A DNA stretch of 64,000 bases, taken from NCBI RefSeq assembly GCF_003026475.1, contig NZ_PYMC01000008.1:62001-126000 (forward strand), in the 5' to 3' direction. The DNA is from Photobacterium lipolyticum. GTDB lineage: Bacteria; Pseudomonadota; Gammaproteobacteria; Enterobacterales; Vibrionaceae. How positions within the stretch are numbered: the first letter of the stretch is position 1; each line of letters starts with the position of its first letter. The notes under the pieces were generated by a model, which did not search any database, was not told the DNA's origin, and saw nothing but the letters and a program-made list of their open reading frames with translations. Positions 1-9,497 of the stretch are shown here, piece after piece. A program made the translations under genes and the position numbers.

Positions 1-18
1 CAGCAAAGAGGATAGCTT

Positions 19-1549
<1,531 letters not shown>

Positions 1550-1576
1550 GCGAACGGCGGATTTGTTGATAACAAG

Positions 1577-1604
1577 AAAAAGCCTCGTTACGACGAGGCT
1601 TTTT
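1577..1604. terminator. Bidirectional intrinsic terminator murA/degS
   Basis: A perfect 12-bp stem, AAAAAGCCTCGT (1577-1588) and ACGAGGCTTTTT (1593-1604), closes a TACG loop. It has an A-tract on one side and a T-tract on the other, so it can serve both murA (+) and the convergent degS (-). Confidence 0.92.
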
Positions 1605-1659
1605 GCTATTCTTCTTATTCCATCGCGACGAGGCCATAAAGCCAGACGTAAACGCTACA

Positions 1660-2724
1660 TTAATAGCCGTTAGGCTCATCAGACACCAAAACAGACAGTA
1701 TTTTGGGTTCACCATTGCGCAGAATCTTCATTTCAACAGTACTGCCCGGGCGGATCTCCGTCACAATATCCAGTACATTACGCTTGTCGGTGACAGGCCT
1801 GCCATCAATTTCCACCAGTATATCTTGGATTTTGAAGCCGGATTTAGCGGCTGGCCCTTCCGGATCCATCCCCATTACAATAATTCCGCTGATTTGGTCG
1901 GCATCATACAAGCGCGCCATCACGGGATTAATGTCTCGCCCGTCAATACCAATATAGCCGCGAATGACGCGACCATCAGCGATAAGCTTTTGCATGATTT
2001 TATGGGTCAGCTCGTAGGGAATAGCAAAAGAAATCCCATAGGTCTCAATGTCGGTTGCCTGCTGAAATGAGGCCGTGTTAATACCGACCAGCTCTCCTCG
2101 GGCGTTCACCAGTGCGCCACCGGAGTTGCCGTCGTTAATTGCGGCATCCGTTTGCAGGAAATCCTGGCGACCAAAGCTCATACCTGAACGACCTGTTGCC
2201 GAAATAATGCCGTAGGTCGTGGTTTGACCAAGGTTATACGGGTTACCAATAGCTAACACCACATCACCCACTGCCGGTTGGTAATTAGGGTTTAATGGGA
2301 TAACGGGCAGGTTATCAGCCTGAATTTTTAAGACGGCAATATCGGTACGACGATCTTTACCAATCAGCTGGGCGGTGAAAAAACGCCCATCCTGTAGTGC
2401 AACAATCACTTGGTCGGCTTCTGCAACCACGTGATAGTTCGTCACGATATAGCCTTTATCGCTCATAATAACGCCGGAGCCTAACCCTTGCGTGCTTAAT
2501 TTCAGGCGGTCTTCTGCGTTGTAGCGGCGGTTGTAAATATTAACGACGGCAGGTGAGGCCCGGCGAACGGCATAATTAAATGACATTTGGCTCTGGCTTG
2601 TTTCTACCGTACTCAGAGAGTCTGGTGCCGTGAAAACTTTATGACGTAACTCAGGGATGGCGACGAGTAAAACAACGGCCGTGATGATGCCAAGTAAGAT
2701 GGATCGACTAAAAAAAGCCAGCAT
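1660..2724 (-). CDS. degS: Site-1 inner-membrane protease DegS
   Basis: Membrane-anchored trypsin-like serine protease that senses misfolded outer-membrane porins through its PDZ domain and makes the first cut in anti-sigma factor RseA, starting the sigmaE response. An N-terminal transmembrane anchor lies at about residues 5-23. The catalytic triad is His98 (TNYHVV), Asp128 (RTDIAVLK) and Ser201 (NDGNSGGAL), with one PDZ domain from about 260 to the end. The length is 354 aa (E. coli 355). ATG at 2724 is preferred over the in-frame TTG at 2727 because of the GGGGAG SD spacing. It lies downstream of degQ in the same direction, with a gap of about 200 bp that contains a strong hairpin and no gene. 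Confidence 0.95.
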   Translation of the reverse strand: MLAFFSRSILLGIITAVVLLVAIPELRHKVFTAPDSLSTVETSQSQMSFNYAVRRASPAVVNIYNRRYNAEDRLKLSTQGLGSGVIMSDKGYIVTNYHVVAEADQVIVALQDGRFFTAQLIGKDRRTDIAVLKIQADNLPVIPLNPNYQPAVGDVVLAIGNPYNLGQTTTYGIISATGRSGMSFGRQDFLQTDAAINDGNSGGALVNARGELVGINTASFQQATDIETYGISFAIPYELTHKIMQKLIADGRVIRGYIGIDGRDINPVMARLYDADQISGIIVMGMDPEGPAAKSGFKIQDILVEIDGRPVTDKRNVLDIVTEIRPGSTVEMKILRNGEPKILSVLVSDEPNGY

Positions 2725-2870
2725 CAATGCTCCCCTGAAAACGGTTGGAAATAAAATATGAAAATCGTATTAAATAACTGAGCTGAATGTCACTTACTTA
2801 ATATAATTGCAATTAATACGAGGCAGGATATCACTCCAGTGCCTTTATCAACAAGTTTTGATGGTGTGAG

Positions 2871-2897
2871 CCCCCCAGACCGTGATGATCTGGGGGG
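2871..2897 (-). terminator. GC-rich hairpin after degQ
   Basis: CCCCCCAGA (2871-2879) pairs with TCTGGGGGG (2889-2897), a perfect 9-bp stem with a 9-nt loop, starting 26 nt past the degQ stop. On the minus strand no U-tract follows, so it may be a partial terminator, an mRNA 3'-end stabiliser or a pause before degS rather than a classical terminator. The rest of the degQ-degS gap (2725-2870) is AT-rich and shows no gene. Confidence 0.45.
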
Positions 2898-2922
2898 AGG
2901 GGATCAGGAGCGGAGGGGATGA

Positions 2923-4293
2923 TTAACGAATAACCAGGTATAAGATATTGTCAGCACGCTTAATTTCCAGTGCGAGGACGTTGGGATTCTTATCCAGCGC
3001 TTTGCGCAGCTCACCTAAGTTCTTAATTGGCTTGCGGTTTAGTCCTATAATAATGTCATCTTTTTGCAAACCGTAACGGGCAACGAGCGATTTTTCATCA
3101 ACATTGATGACCTTAACCCCGTTAACACTGTCGCTGCTGGTGGTGTTGGCAAACTCGGCACCGGCCAAACCCGGATGAAGGTTGTCGGCTTTAACCTTGT
3201 TCTGGGTTGCTTCTTGCAGGGTCACGGTAAAGTCTTTTTCTTTACCGTCTCGAATTACGCCTAAGCTGATCTTTTTGCCGGCACCTAATGTCGCAATTTT
3301 TGCGCGTAATTCACTAAACGTACGAATTTGTTTGCCGTTGACGGACACAATAATATCGCCGGCTTTAAGGCCCGCTTTTTCTGCTGCAGAGCCAGGCATA
3401 ACCTGATTGATAAAGGCCCCCTGGTTGGTTTCATAGCCGAATGCTTCAGCCAGTTCAGCAGTGAGCTCCCCGCCTTGAACCCCGAGTACGCCGCGTTTGA
3501 CTTCACCAAACTCCAGGATCTGTTCGGAGAGGTTTTTCACCATATTGGCAGGAATTGCGAAGCCAATACCGACGTTGCCGCCGTTTGGACCTAAAATGGC
3601 AGTGTTAATACCAATGAGCTCACCGTTGAGGTTGACTAAAGCACCGCCAGAGTTGCCACTGTTGATCGCAGCATCCGTTTGAATAAAGTTTTCAAAGTTC
3701 TCGATATTGAGGCCGCTGCGGCCCAGCGCTGAGATAATTCCCGATGTAACGGTTTGGCCTAAGCCGAAGGGGTTACCGATTGCGACGGCAAAATCACCGA
3801 CGCGAAGTTTATCGGAATCAGCCAGTTTGATCTCCGTAAGGTTTTTGGCTGTTTCCACTTTTAGCAGTGCAATATCGGACATCTTATCGCTACCGATAAG
3901 TTCGGCCGTTAGCTCTCTGCCGTCATACAGTTGTACTAATATCTTGTCGGCACCGTTGATAACATGATGATTAGTTACAATAAAGCCCTTCTTTGCATCA
4001 ACAATAACGCCGGATCCTAAGCCTCTGAACGGCTGCTCACGGACTTGTTCGGCGGGAAAGTCAGGACCAAAGAAAAAGCGGAATGAGTCGGGGATCTGCT
4101 GCCTTGAAACGTGCTTACCTTCTACCGCAATACTGACGACTGCGGGAGTCACTTGCTCCACCATTGGGGCAAGGCTCGGAAGCTGCTGGTGATCCACTGA
4201 TAATGGCAGGGCAGCGGTTGCGGGAATTGGCGCGATAACAGAACTGATGCTTAATGCCAGCGCACTTAAAACAAGCAAAGGTTTTTTCATCAT
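2923..4293 (-). CDS. degQ: Periplasmic serine protease/chaperone DegQ (HtrA family)
   Basis: Periplasmic HtrA protease that degrades or holds unfolded envelope proteins as cage-like oligomers. Signal peptide residues 1-28 (MMKK, hydrophobic stretch, ATA-A cleavage). Triad His110 (TNHHV), Asp140 (SDIALLK) and Ser215 (NSGNSGGAL), followed by two PDZ domains (about 270-360 and 375-456). Length 456 aa, a DegP/DegQ size. The start is ATG 4293, seven nt after a GGAG SD; a longer non-ATG start at 4314 would place a signal peptide behind extra residues and is less likely. The SD lies inside an inverted-repeat element (see 4294-4400), so translation may be controlled by RNA folding. The name degQ rather than degP rests on synteny with degS. 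Confidence 0.94.
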   Translation of the reverse strand: MMKKPLLVLSALALSISSVIAPIPATAALPLSVDHQQLPSLAPMVEQVTPAVVSIAVEGKHVSRQQIPDSFRFFFGPDFPAEQVREQPFRGLGSGVIVDAKKGFIVTNHHVINGADKILVQLYDGRELTAELIGSDKMSDIALLKVETAKNLTEIKLADSDKLRVGDFAVAIGNPFGLGQTVTSGIISALGRSGLNIENFENFIQTDAAINSGNSGGALVNLNGELIGINTAILGPNGGNVGIGFAIPANMVKNLSEQILEFGEVKRGVLGVQGGELTAELAEAFGYETNQGAFINQVMPGSAAEKAGLKAGDIIVSVNGKQIRTFSELRAKIATLGAGKKISLGVIRDGKEKDFTVTLQEATQNKVKADNLHPGLAGAEFANTTSSDSVNGVKVINVDEKSLVARYGLQKDDIIIGLNRKPIKNLGELRKALDKNPNVLALEIKRADNILYLVIR

Positions 4294-4400
4294 AACTAAA
4301 CTCCGGGTGAACAAGTGATACCAATCCCCTTAAGCGATATGGAACAGTCCAGATCTTTAGGGGGATTGGTATATTTCGACTTAAAAACCGGAGTTTAGTT
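4294..4400 (-). repeat. 107-bp inverted-repeat element forming the degQ leader
   Basis: Perfect 13-bp terminal inverted repeats, AACTAAACTCCGG at 4294-4306 and CCGGAGTTTAGTT at 4388-4400, enclose a second perfect 12-bp inverted repeat (ATACCAATCCCC at 4318-4328/9 with GGGGATTGGTAT at 4361-4372). Read on the minus strand, the last arm carries the degQ SD (GGAG) and abuts the ATG. A transcript spanning the whole element could hide the ribosome-binding site in a 13-bp helix. The shape (short, AT-rich, nested TIRs, no ORF) resembles a MITE, but no transposase or clear target duplication is visible. Confidence 0.8.
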
Positions 4401-4402
4401 CA
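4374..4402 (-). promoter_or_regulatory. Candidate sigmaE promoter for degQ
   Basis: On the minus strand GAACTA (4402-4397) is followed after 16 nt by TCGAAA (4379-4374). This matches the extracytoplasmic sigmaE pattern GAACTT-N16-TCAAA, with GTC before the -10. Start of transcription would fall near 4367, inside the inverted repeat, giving a transcript without the distal TIR arm. Assigned by pattern only. Confidence 0.45.
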
Positions 4403-4457
4403 AAAAAATACCAAGTGGATCAAATTCACGTTAACAAACTACCAATATAACGGTGGA

Positions 4458-4880
4458 TTAACTTGCCTTTGATTCTTCGAGTTTTTCCGGCCCACCTTTC
4501 AGCAAGCCAGTGGCACCGTTGGCATAATCTCGAGGTTGATCATGAATTGGCTCGGCTATTTGCTGCACCGATTCCAGAGTGCTGATGCGGCGAGAGAACG
4601 GGTTGTCCTGTTCCGGTAGATTCGGCATTAACTCGGTTGACGTTTTTGCCATGTGTTCGTAAAGCTTGCTGTAGTCTTTGGCTATATTATCAAGCAGCTC
4701 AGCACTGCACGCAAAATGGTCGACCAGCTCTTGACGATACTGTTCGAGTTCGTATTTTGATTTATCGAGATCTTTCTTAAGCTCTTTTTGTTGTTTTAGG
4801 CTTTTGTTTCCTAAACGGGCTGCAAACGCACCAATGACGATACCAGCAGATAAAATAAGAAGCGCATAAATCCAAGCCAT
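4458..4880 (-). CDS. zapG: Inner-membrane division protein ZapG (YhcB, DUF1043)
   Basis: One N-terminal transmembrane helix (about residues 3-20, AWIYALLILSAGIVIGAFAA) is followed by a long charged coiled coil (about 28-80) and a low-complexity tail, as in E. coli YhcB/ZapG. That protein contacts divisome and Rod-complex proteins and helps coordinate envelope growth with division. Length 140 aa (E. coli about 132). It is divergent from zapE and lies upstream of degQ on the same strand. Confidence 0.88.
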   Translation of the reverse strand: MAWIYALLILSAGIVIGAFAARLGNKSLKQQKELKKDLDKSKYELEQYRQELVDHFACSAELLDNIAKDYSKLYEHMAKTSTELMPNLPEQDNPFSRRISTLESVQQIAEPIHDQPRDYANGATGLLKGGPEKLEESKAS

Positions 4881-5019
4881 AAAATACTCCTTGTGACTGA
4901 ATTGAGAACGAGGTCAATACCTGTCTACTTACTATACATGCTGAAACATAGGCATGGTACTCTATTCGTTTGTTAATAGTGGTCGATCAAAGAGATGAGA
5001 ATCAGTGGGGTGGTAAAGG

Positions 5020-6123
5020 ATGACGCCAAAACAAAAATATCAGCAAGATCTCCAGCTGCCGGCATTTTTTGCTGATCAAGCGCAAGCGATCGCAGTCTCG
5101 CATCTTGATGATCTTTACCATCGCATGCAGGCCCCTAAACCTGAAAGGAAAAACTCCTTCGTCGACCGTTTCTTTAGGCGCCATCACAAGCAACCAGAGA
5201 TTACACCTGTTAGAGGGTTGTATTTTTGGGGGGGAGTGGGGCGAGGCAAAACCTATCTCGTTGATACGTTTTTTGAGTGTCTGCCGATCGAACGAAAAAT
5301 GCGGATCCACTTCCATCGATTTATGCACCGTGTGCATCATGAACTGCAGCTGTTATCGGCACAACCGGATCCTTTAGAGCGGGTGGCCGATACGTTTAAA
5401 GCTGAAACGGATATCATCTGTTTTGATGAGTTTTTTGTATCGGATATTACTGATGCAATGATCCTCGGGACGTTATTTGAGGCCCTGTTTCAGCGTGGTA
5501 TAACCTTAGTGGCCACTTCAAACATCCCCCCTCAAGACCTTTATCGCAATGGTTTGCAGCGCGCCCGCTTTCTACCTGCGATTGCGCTGATTGAGCAGCA
5601 TTGTAAGGTTGTGAATGTCGACTCAGGCGTTGATTATCGGCTGAGAACCCTAGAGCAGGCAGAAATCTATCACTCGCCACTTGATGCGCAGGCAGAGCAA
5701 AATATTGAGCAGTATTTTTATCAGTTGTCGGTTGAACCGCGAACACTCGACATAGAGATTGAGATTAACAATCGGATGCTGCCGACCTGCCATGAAGCGG
5801 ATGGGATTGTGCATTTTACGTTTCAGGCCTTATGCCAGACAGCCCGTAGCCAGAACGACTATATGGAAATTGCGCGTATCTATCATACCGTATTGCTTTC
5901 AGAGGTGACTGTCATGGGCGAGAGTGAAGACGATTCTGCGCGTCGTTTTATCGCGATGGTTGATGAGTTTTATGAACGTAATGTTAAATTAATTATTTCT
6001 GCCGCCACCGGACTGGATGGCTTATATCGCGATGGACGATTGGAGTTTGAGTTTAAACGATGCTGCTCTCGACTTACTGAGATGCAAAGCCACGAGTACT
6101 TAGCAAAACCGCATTTGGCGTAA
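5020..6123 (+). CDS. zapE: Cell division ATPase ZapE (AFG1-like)
   Basis: AAA-like ATPase that associates with the Z-ring late in division and destabilises FtsZ polymers in E. coli; homologue of mitochondrial Afg1/Lace1. Walker A GGVGRGKT at residues 71-78, Walker B IICFDEF at about 132-138, and a conserved Thr-Ser-Asn block (LVATSNIPP) that fits sensor 1. Length 367 aa (E. coli 375). Divergent from zapG across about 140 bp. Confidence 0.93.
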   Translation: MTPKQKYQQDLQLPAFFADQAQAIAVSHLDDLYHRMQAPKPERKNSFVDRFFRRHHKQPEITPVRGLYFWGGVGRGKTYLVDTFFECLPIERKMRIHFHRFMHRVHHELQLLSAQPDPLERVADTFKAETDIICFDEFFVSDITDAMILGTLFEALFQRGITLVATSNIPPQDLYRNGLQRARFLPAIALIEQHCKVVNVDSGVDYRLRTLEQAEIYHSPLDAQAEQNIEQYFYQLSVEPRTLDIEIEINNRMLPTCHEADGIVHFTFQALCQTARSQNDYMEIARIYHTVLLSEVTVMGESEDDSARRFIAMVDEFYERNVKLIISAATGLDGLYRDGRLEFEFKRCCSRLTEMQSHEYLAKPHLA

Positions 6124-6281
6124 TAGACTGATTCAAAATTGGCAGACTGGTCGTAGATTAATTGCCCGTCGATGAACCTTGTGAAGTGGGCGATATCTTT
6201 CTGTTTTAATCTGTGATTAGGCCATAGAGAAAAAATCGCATTTTTTTTTGAAAAAAAGGTGATTTTTTCTCCACCCTTCCC

Positions 6282-6287
6282 TATAAT
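6282..6287 (+). promoter_or_regulatory. Promoter -10 of rplM-rpsI
   Basis: A perfect TATAAT lies about 138 nt before rplM and is followed by a GC-rich discriminator (CTTGCGACCC), as expected for ribosomal-protein promoters under stringent control. The -35 is not well defined; upstream A/T tracts at 6241-6270 could act as an UP-like element. The remainder of the zapE-rplM gap (6124-6240) shows no gene. Confidence 0.65.
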
Positions 6288-6294
6288 CTTGCGA

Positions 6295-6424
6295 CCCACC
6301 GTACCTGTACGGCGAAAGCCGGGAGTGCCAACCGCTCGAAGGGGTGATGACTGGGCTCTGTACAGTAGGGAACGTTTTTGACGTTCCTTGTAGTGAATCA
6401 ATTTAATATCGGGTAATTATTAGC
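6295..6424 (+). promoter_or_regulatory. Structured 5' leader of rplM-rpsI (putative L13 control region)
   Basis: About 130 nt of untranslated leader with visible hairpins: CGGC-GAAA-GCCG (6310-6321, GNRA tetraloop) and GGAACGT-TTTTG-ACGTTCC (6369-6387), the second ending about 37 nt before the start codon. L13 represses its own mRNA in E. coli, so a translational-control role is likely here. The exact L13-binding structure is inferred, not shown. Confidence 0.5.
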
Positions 6425-6853
6425 ATGAAAACTTTCGTTGCTAAACCAGAAACAGTAAAACGTGACTGGTACGTTGTTGACGCTGAAGGTAAAACTCTTG
6501 GCCGTCTGGCAACTGAAATCGCATCTCGTCTACGTGGTAAGCACAAGCCGGAGTACACTCCGCACGTTGACACTGGTGACTACATTGTAGTTATCAATGC
6601 AGAAAAAGTTGCTGTAACTGGCGCTAAGAAGACTGACAAAATGTACCACCACCACACTGGTTTCATCGGTGGTCTGAAGTCAATCAGCTTTGAAAAGCTT
6701 ATCGATAAGAAGCCAGAAATGGTTATCGAAACTGCTGTTAAAGGCATGCTTCCTAAGGGTCCTCTAGGCCGTGCAATGTACCGTAAGCTGAAAGTTTACG
6801 CAGGTACTGAGCACAACCACGCGGCACAACAGCCGCAAGTACTAGACATCTAA
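6425..6853 (+). CDS. rplM: 50S ribosomal protein L13
   Basis: 142 aa, the standard length. The opening [26 protein letters not shown] and the [29 protein letters not shown] block are diagnostic of L13, an early-assembling 23S rRNA-binding protein. First gene of the rplM-rpsI operon; rpsI follows after 15 bp. Confidence 0.99.
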   Translation: MKTFVAKPETVKRDWYVVDAEGKTLGRLATEIASRLRGKHKPEYTPHVDTGDYIVVINAEKVAVTGAKKTDKMYHHHTGFIGGLKSISFEKLIDKKPEMVIETAVKGMLPKGPLGRAMYRKLKVYAGTEHNHAAQQPQVLDI

Positions 6854-6868
6854 TTGGGGATTATGACA

Positions 6869-7261
6869 ATGGCAGAGAATCAATACTACGGCACTGGCCG
6901 TCGCAAAAGCTCAGCTGCTCGCGTTTTCATTAAACCGGGTACTGGCAACATCGTAATCAACAAGCGTAGCCTTGACGTATACTTCGGTCGTCCAACAGCA
7001 CGCATGGTTGTTCGTCAGCCGCTTGAGCTTGTTGAAATGACTGAGAAGCTAGACCTGTACATCACTGTTAAAGGTGGTGGTATCACTGGTCAATCTGGCG
7101 CTATCCGTCACGGTATCACTCGCGCTCTTATGGAGTACGATGAAACTCTACGTCCTGTTCTACGTGCAGCTGGCTACGTTACTCGTGACGCTCGTTGCGT
7201 TGAGCGTAAGAAAGTTGGTCTACGTAAAGCACGTCGTCGTCCACAGTTCTCTAAGCGTTAA
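6869..7261 (+). CDS. rpsI: 30S ribosomal protein S9
   Basis: 130 aa from [20 protein letters not shown] to the basic tail [12 protein letters not shown] that reaches the P-site tRNA. The start ATG 6869 is eight nt from a GGGGA SD; upstream in-frame ATG 6863 and TTG 6854 are too close to it and would add residues not found in the family. Ends before a strong terminator. Confidence 0.98.
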   Translation: MAENQYYGTGRRKSSAARVFIKPGTGNIVINKRSLDVYFGRPTARMVVRQPLELVEMTEKLDLYITVKGGGITGQSGAIRHGITRALMEYDETLRPVLRAAGYVTRDARCVERKKVGLRKARRRPQFSKR

Positions 7262-7299
7262 TATTACGCTCCAGAATTTATTCTGGTTACTGTGTACAG

Positions 7300-7329
7300 A
7301 AAAGCTCAACCTTCGGGTTGAGCTTTTTT
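7300..7329 (+). terminator. Intrinsic terminator of rplM-rpsI
   Basis: AAAGCTCAACC - TTCG - GGTTGAGCTTT with a UUCG tetraloop and a following run of T. A smaller palindrome, CCAGAATTTATTCTGG (7271-7286), sits between the stop codon and this hairpin. Confidence 0.95.
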
Positions 7330-7345
7330 TTTGCGCTCAATCTAG

Positions 7346-7389
7346 GGTCTGTTTATCTTTCAGCTGCAATGTCGAAAGATAAACAGGCC
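7346..7389. repeat. 16-bp inverted repeat between rpsI and petA
   Basis: GGTCTGTTTATCTTTC (7346-7361) pairs with GAAAGATAAACAGGCC (7374-7389) with one G-T pair around a 12-nt loop. It lies beyond the rpsI terminator and before the pet promoter. No ORF. The long near-perfect arms suggest a mobile palindromic unit or a protein-binding cruciform rather than a terminator, since no T-tract follows. Confidence 0.75.
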
Positions 7390-7478
7390 TTAGGCTTTTG
7401 GGCCTTTTCCGGCGATTTTTTATTTTTAAAGCAAAAAGAACATACCTCTCACATTTGTTGCGGAAAAGTAGCTTTATC

Positions 7479-7507
7479 TTGTCAAAATGTAGGCTTTTCT
7501 TTATCAT
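7479..7507 (+). promoter_or_regulatory. Sigma70 promoter of petABC
   Basis: TTGTCA (7479-7484) and TATCAT (7502-7507) with an ideal 17-bp spacer. The predicted start near 7514 leaves a 5'UTR of about 128 nt before petA. The rest of the 7262-7641 gap has no gene. Confidence 0.6.
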
Positions 7508-7641
7508 TTAGTGGTTAGCAACAGCTAGAAAATGTAACTAAATATCTGTTGTTTCTTTCCGTTTTAAAGTTAGCCGCAAGCTCCAGGGACGCAAAAGGAC
7601 ATAATAATAATCCAGCGCGGGAGCACATTGGAGAAAGTTGG

Positions 7642-8232
7642 ATGAGCAAAGCGCCAGTAAGTAACGGCCGACGCCGCTTCCTGACTGCGACGACTTCGGT
7701 TGTTGGAGGTTTGGGTGCAGCTGCTGTAGCTGTGCCTTTTATCAAATCGTGGAACCCGAGTGCGAGAGCGAAAGCAGCCGGTGCGCCAGTTGAAGTTGAT
7801 ATCAGTAAATTGGAAGATGGCCAGATGGTACGCGTCGAATGGCGTGGTAAACCTGTTTGGGTCGTGCGTCGCAGTGATGCAATATTAAAAGAATTGGCTG
7901 GTCATGATGGCCAGCTTCGCGATCCGGCTTCGGCTGAACCGCAGCAACCCGATTATGCCCAGAATCAATTCCGTTCAGTTAAGCCTGAAATTTTTCTGGC
8001 TGTGGGCATTTGTACTCATCTTGGTTGTTCCCCTACCTATCTGCCAGACAGTTTCAGTGAACAAGTGAGTGGTGTCAGTGCAGGTTTCTTCTGCCCATGT
8101 CACGGCTCCAAGTTCGATATGGCCGGTCGGGTATTTGCGGGAGTTCCGGCACCGCTAAACCTGGTGGTACCGCCTCATTTGTTTGTGGACGATCACACGA
8201 TTATTGTCGGTGTTGATGAGGGGACAGCATAA
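7642..8232 (+). CDS. petA: Ubiquinol-cytochrome c reductase Rieske iron-sulfur subunit
   Basis: Rieske protein of the bc1 complex, passing electrons from ubiquinol at the Qo site to cytochrome c1 in the periplasm. Residues 9-12 (GRRRF context) plus a hydrophobic segment (15-33) form an uncleaved Tat signal anchor. The [2Fe-2S] motifs are CTHLGC (Cys124, His126, Cys129) and CPCHGS (Cys151, Cys153, His154). Start ATG 7642 has a GGAGAAAG SD; the open frame extends 31 codons upstream but without a plausible start. 196 aa. Its stop overlaps the petB start (TAATG). Confidence 0.96.
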   Translation: MSKAPVSNGRRRFLTATTSVVGGLGAAAVAVPFIKSWNPSARAKAAGAPVEVDISKLEDGQMVRVEWRGKPVWVVRRSDAILKELAGHDGQLRDPASAEPQQPDYAQNQFRSVKPEIFLAVGICTHLGCSPTYLPDSFSEQVSGVSAGFFCPCHGSKFDMAGRVFAGVPAPLNLVVPPHLFVDDHTIIVGVDEGTA

Positions 8233-9497
8233 TGGACGCTTTACTCGGTTGGATTGAAAAACGTTTACCTATGATGGATGCTTACAAAAAGCATTTGTCT
8301 GAATACCCGATGCCGAAGACCTTCAATTTCTGGTATCTCTTTGGTTCGTTAGCCATGCTGGTGCTGGTTAACCAGCTTATTACGGGTATCTGGCTAACCA
8401 TGAACTATGTACCATCTGGTGATGGTGCGTTTGCCTCTGTTGAATACATCATGCGTGATGTTGATTACGGCTGGCTGCTGCGTTATATGCACTCAACAGG
8501 CGCATCGGCGTTCTTTATTGTCATCTATCTGCATATGTTCCGAGGCTTGATCTACGGCTCATACCAGAAGCCCCGTGAGCTGCTGTGGCTGTTCGGTATG
8601 CTGATCTTCCTAGTGCTGATGGCAGAGGCCTTTATGGGTTACCTGTTACCTTGGGGACAGATGTCTTACTGGGGGGCCCAGGTTATTATTTCGTTGTTTG
8701 GTGCTATTCCCGTTATCGGTGATGATCTGACGCTGTGGATCCGTGGTGACTATGTTATCTCGGGGGCAACGCTGAACCGTTTCTTTGCACTTCACGTTAT
8801 CGCGCTGCCAATCGTACTGTTGTTACTGATTGTTCTGCACATACTGGCACTGCATGAAGTGGGGTCAAACAACCCGGATGGTATTGAAACCAAGCTGCCT
8901 AAAGGCAGCAAAGGTGAAGGGTACAAAACGCAGTTCAAATTCCATAAGCAGTACAGTGATAAATACGACATTATCGATTCTATCCCGTTCCATCCTTACG
9001 GCACGGTAAAAGATATGGTCGGCATCGCAGTATTTGCCTTTCTGTTCAGTTATGTCCTGTTCTTTAACCCGGAAATGGGCGGCTATTTCCTTGAGCCACC
9101 TAACTTTGAAGCGGCTAACCCGCTGAAAACACCTGAGCATATAGCACCAGTATGGTATTTCACGCCGTTCTACGCCATCTTGCGTGCGGTACCTGATAAG
9201 TTATTAGGTGTTGTAGCCATGGGGGCGTCAATCGTCGTGCTATTCCTGTTGCCATGGCTGGATCGCTGTAAGGTTCGTTCATTCCGCTACCGCAGCAAGT
9301 TTCACCTGATCAACATTGCTCAGTTCACGATCAGCTTTATTGCACTGGGTATTTTGGGGGCCTTGCCGGCAACGGCAGCGTACACCCTGATGGCGCAGAT
9401 CTTCAGCTTAGGTTACTTCATGTTCTTTGTTTTGCTGTACTTCTACAGTAAGAATGAAGCGACTAAACCGCTACCAGAGAGGGTGACATTCAAATGA
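8232..9497 (+). CDS. petB: Cytochrome b subunit of bc1 complex
   Basis: Integral di-heme quinol-oxidising subunit. Heme ligands are visible as two His pairs: His87 and His101 (first helix pair) and His188 and His203. The Qo-site motif is PVWY (306-309) rather than the mitochondrial PEWY, a variant known from beta/gammaproteobacterial enzymes. 421 aa with eight or more membrane segments. Overlaps petA by one base and petC by four (ATGA), consistent with translational coupling. Confidence 0.97.
   Translation: MDALLGWIEKRLPMMDAYKKHLSEYPMPKTFNFWYLFGSLAMLVLVNQLITGIWLTMNYVPSGDGAFASVEYIMRDVDYGWLLRYMHSTGASAFFIVIYLHMFRGLIYGSYQKPRELLWLFGMLIFLVLMAEAFMGYLLPWGQMSYWGAQVIISLFGAIPVIGDDLTLWIRGDYVISGATLNRFFALHVIALPIVLLLLIVLHILALHEVGSNNPDGIETKLPKGSKGEGYKTQFKFHKQYSDKYDIIDSIPFHPYGTVKDMVGIAVFAFLFSYVLFFNPEMGGYFLEPPNFEAANPLKTPEHIAPVWYFTPFYAILRAVPDKLLGVVAMGASIVVLFLLPWLDRCKVRSFRYRSKFHLINIAQFTISFIALGILGALPATAAYTLMAQIFSLGYFMFFVLLYFYSKNEATKPLPERVTFK

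Noticed and set aside
1603..2070. 155-codon plus-strand frame over degS
   Set aside because: Lies wholly antisense to a well-conserved gene and has no recognisable domain; a shadow of degS codon bias.
5970..6401. 143-codon minus-strand frame covering the rplM leader
   Set aside because: Spans the end of zapE, the rplM promoter and leader hairpins; no SD or protein motif.
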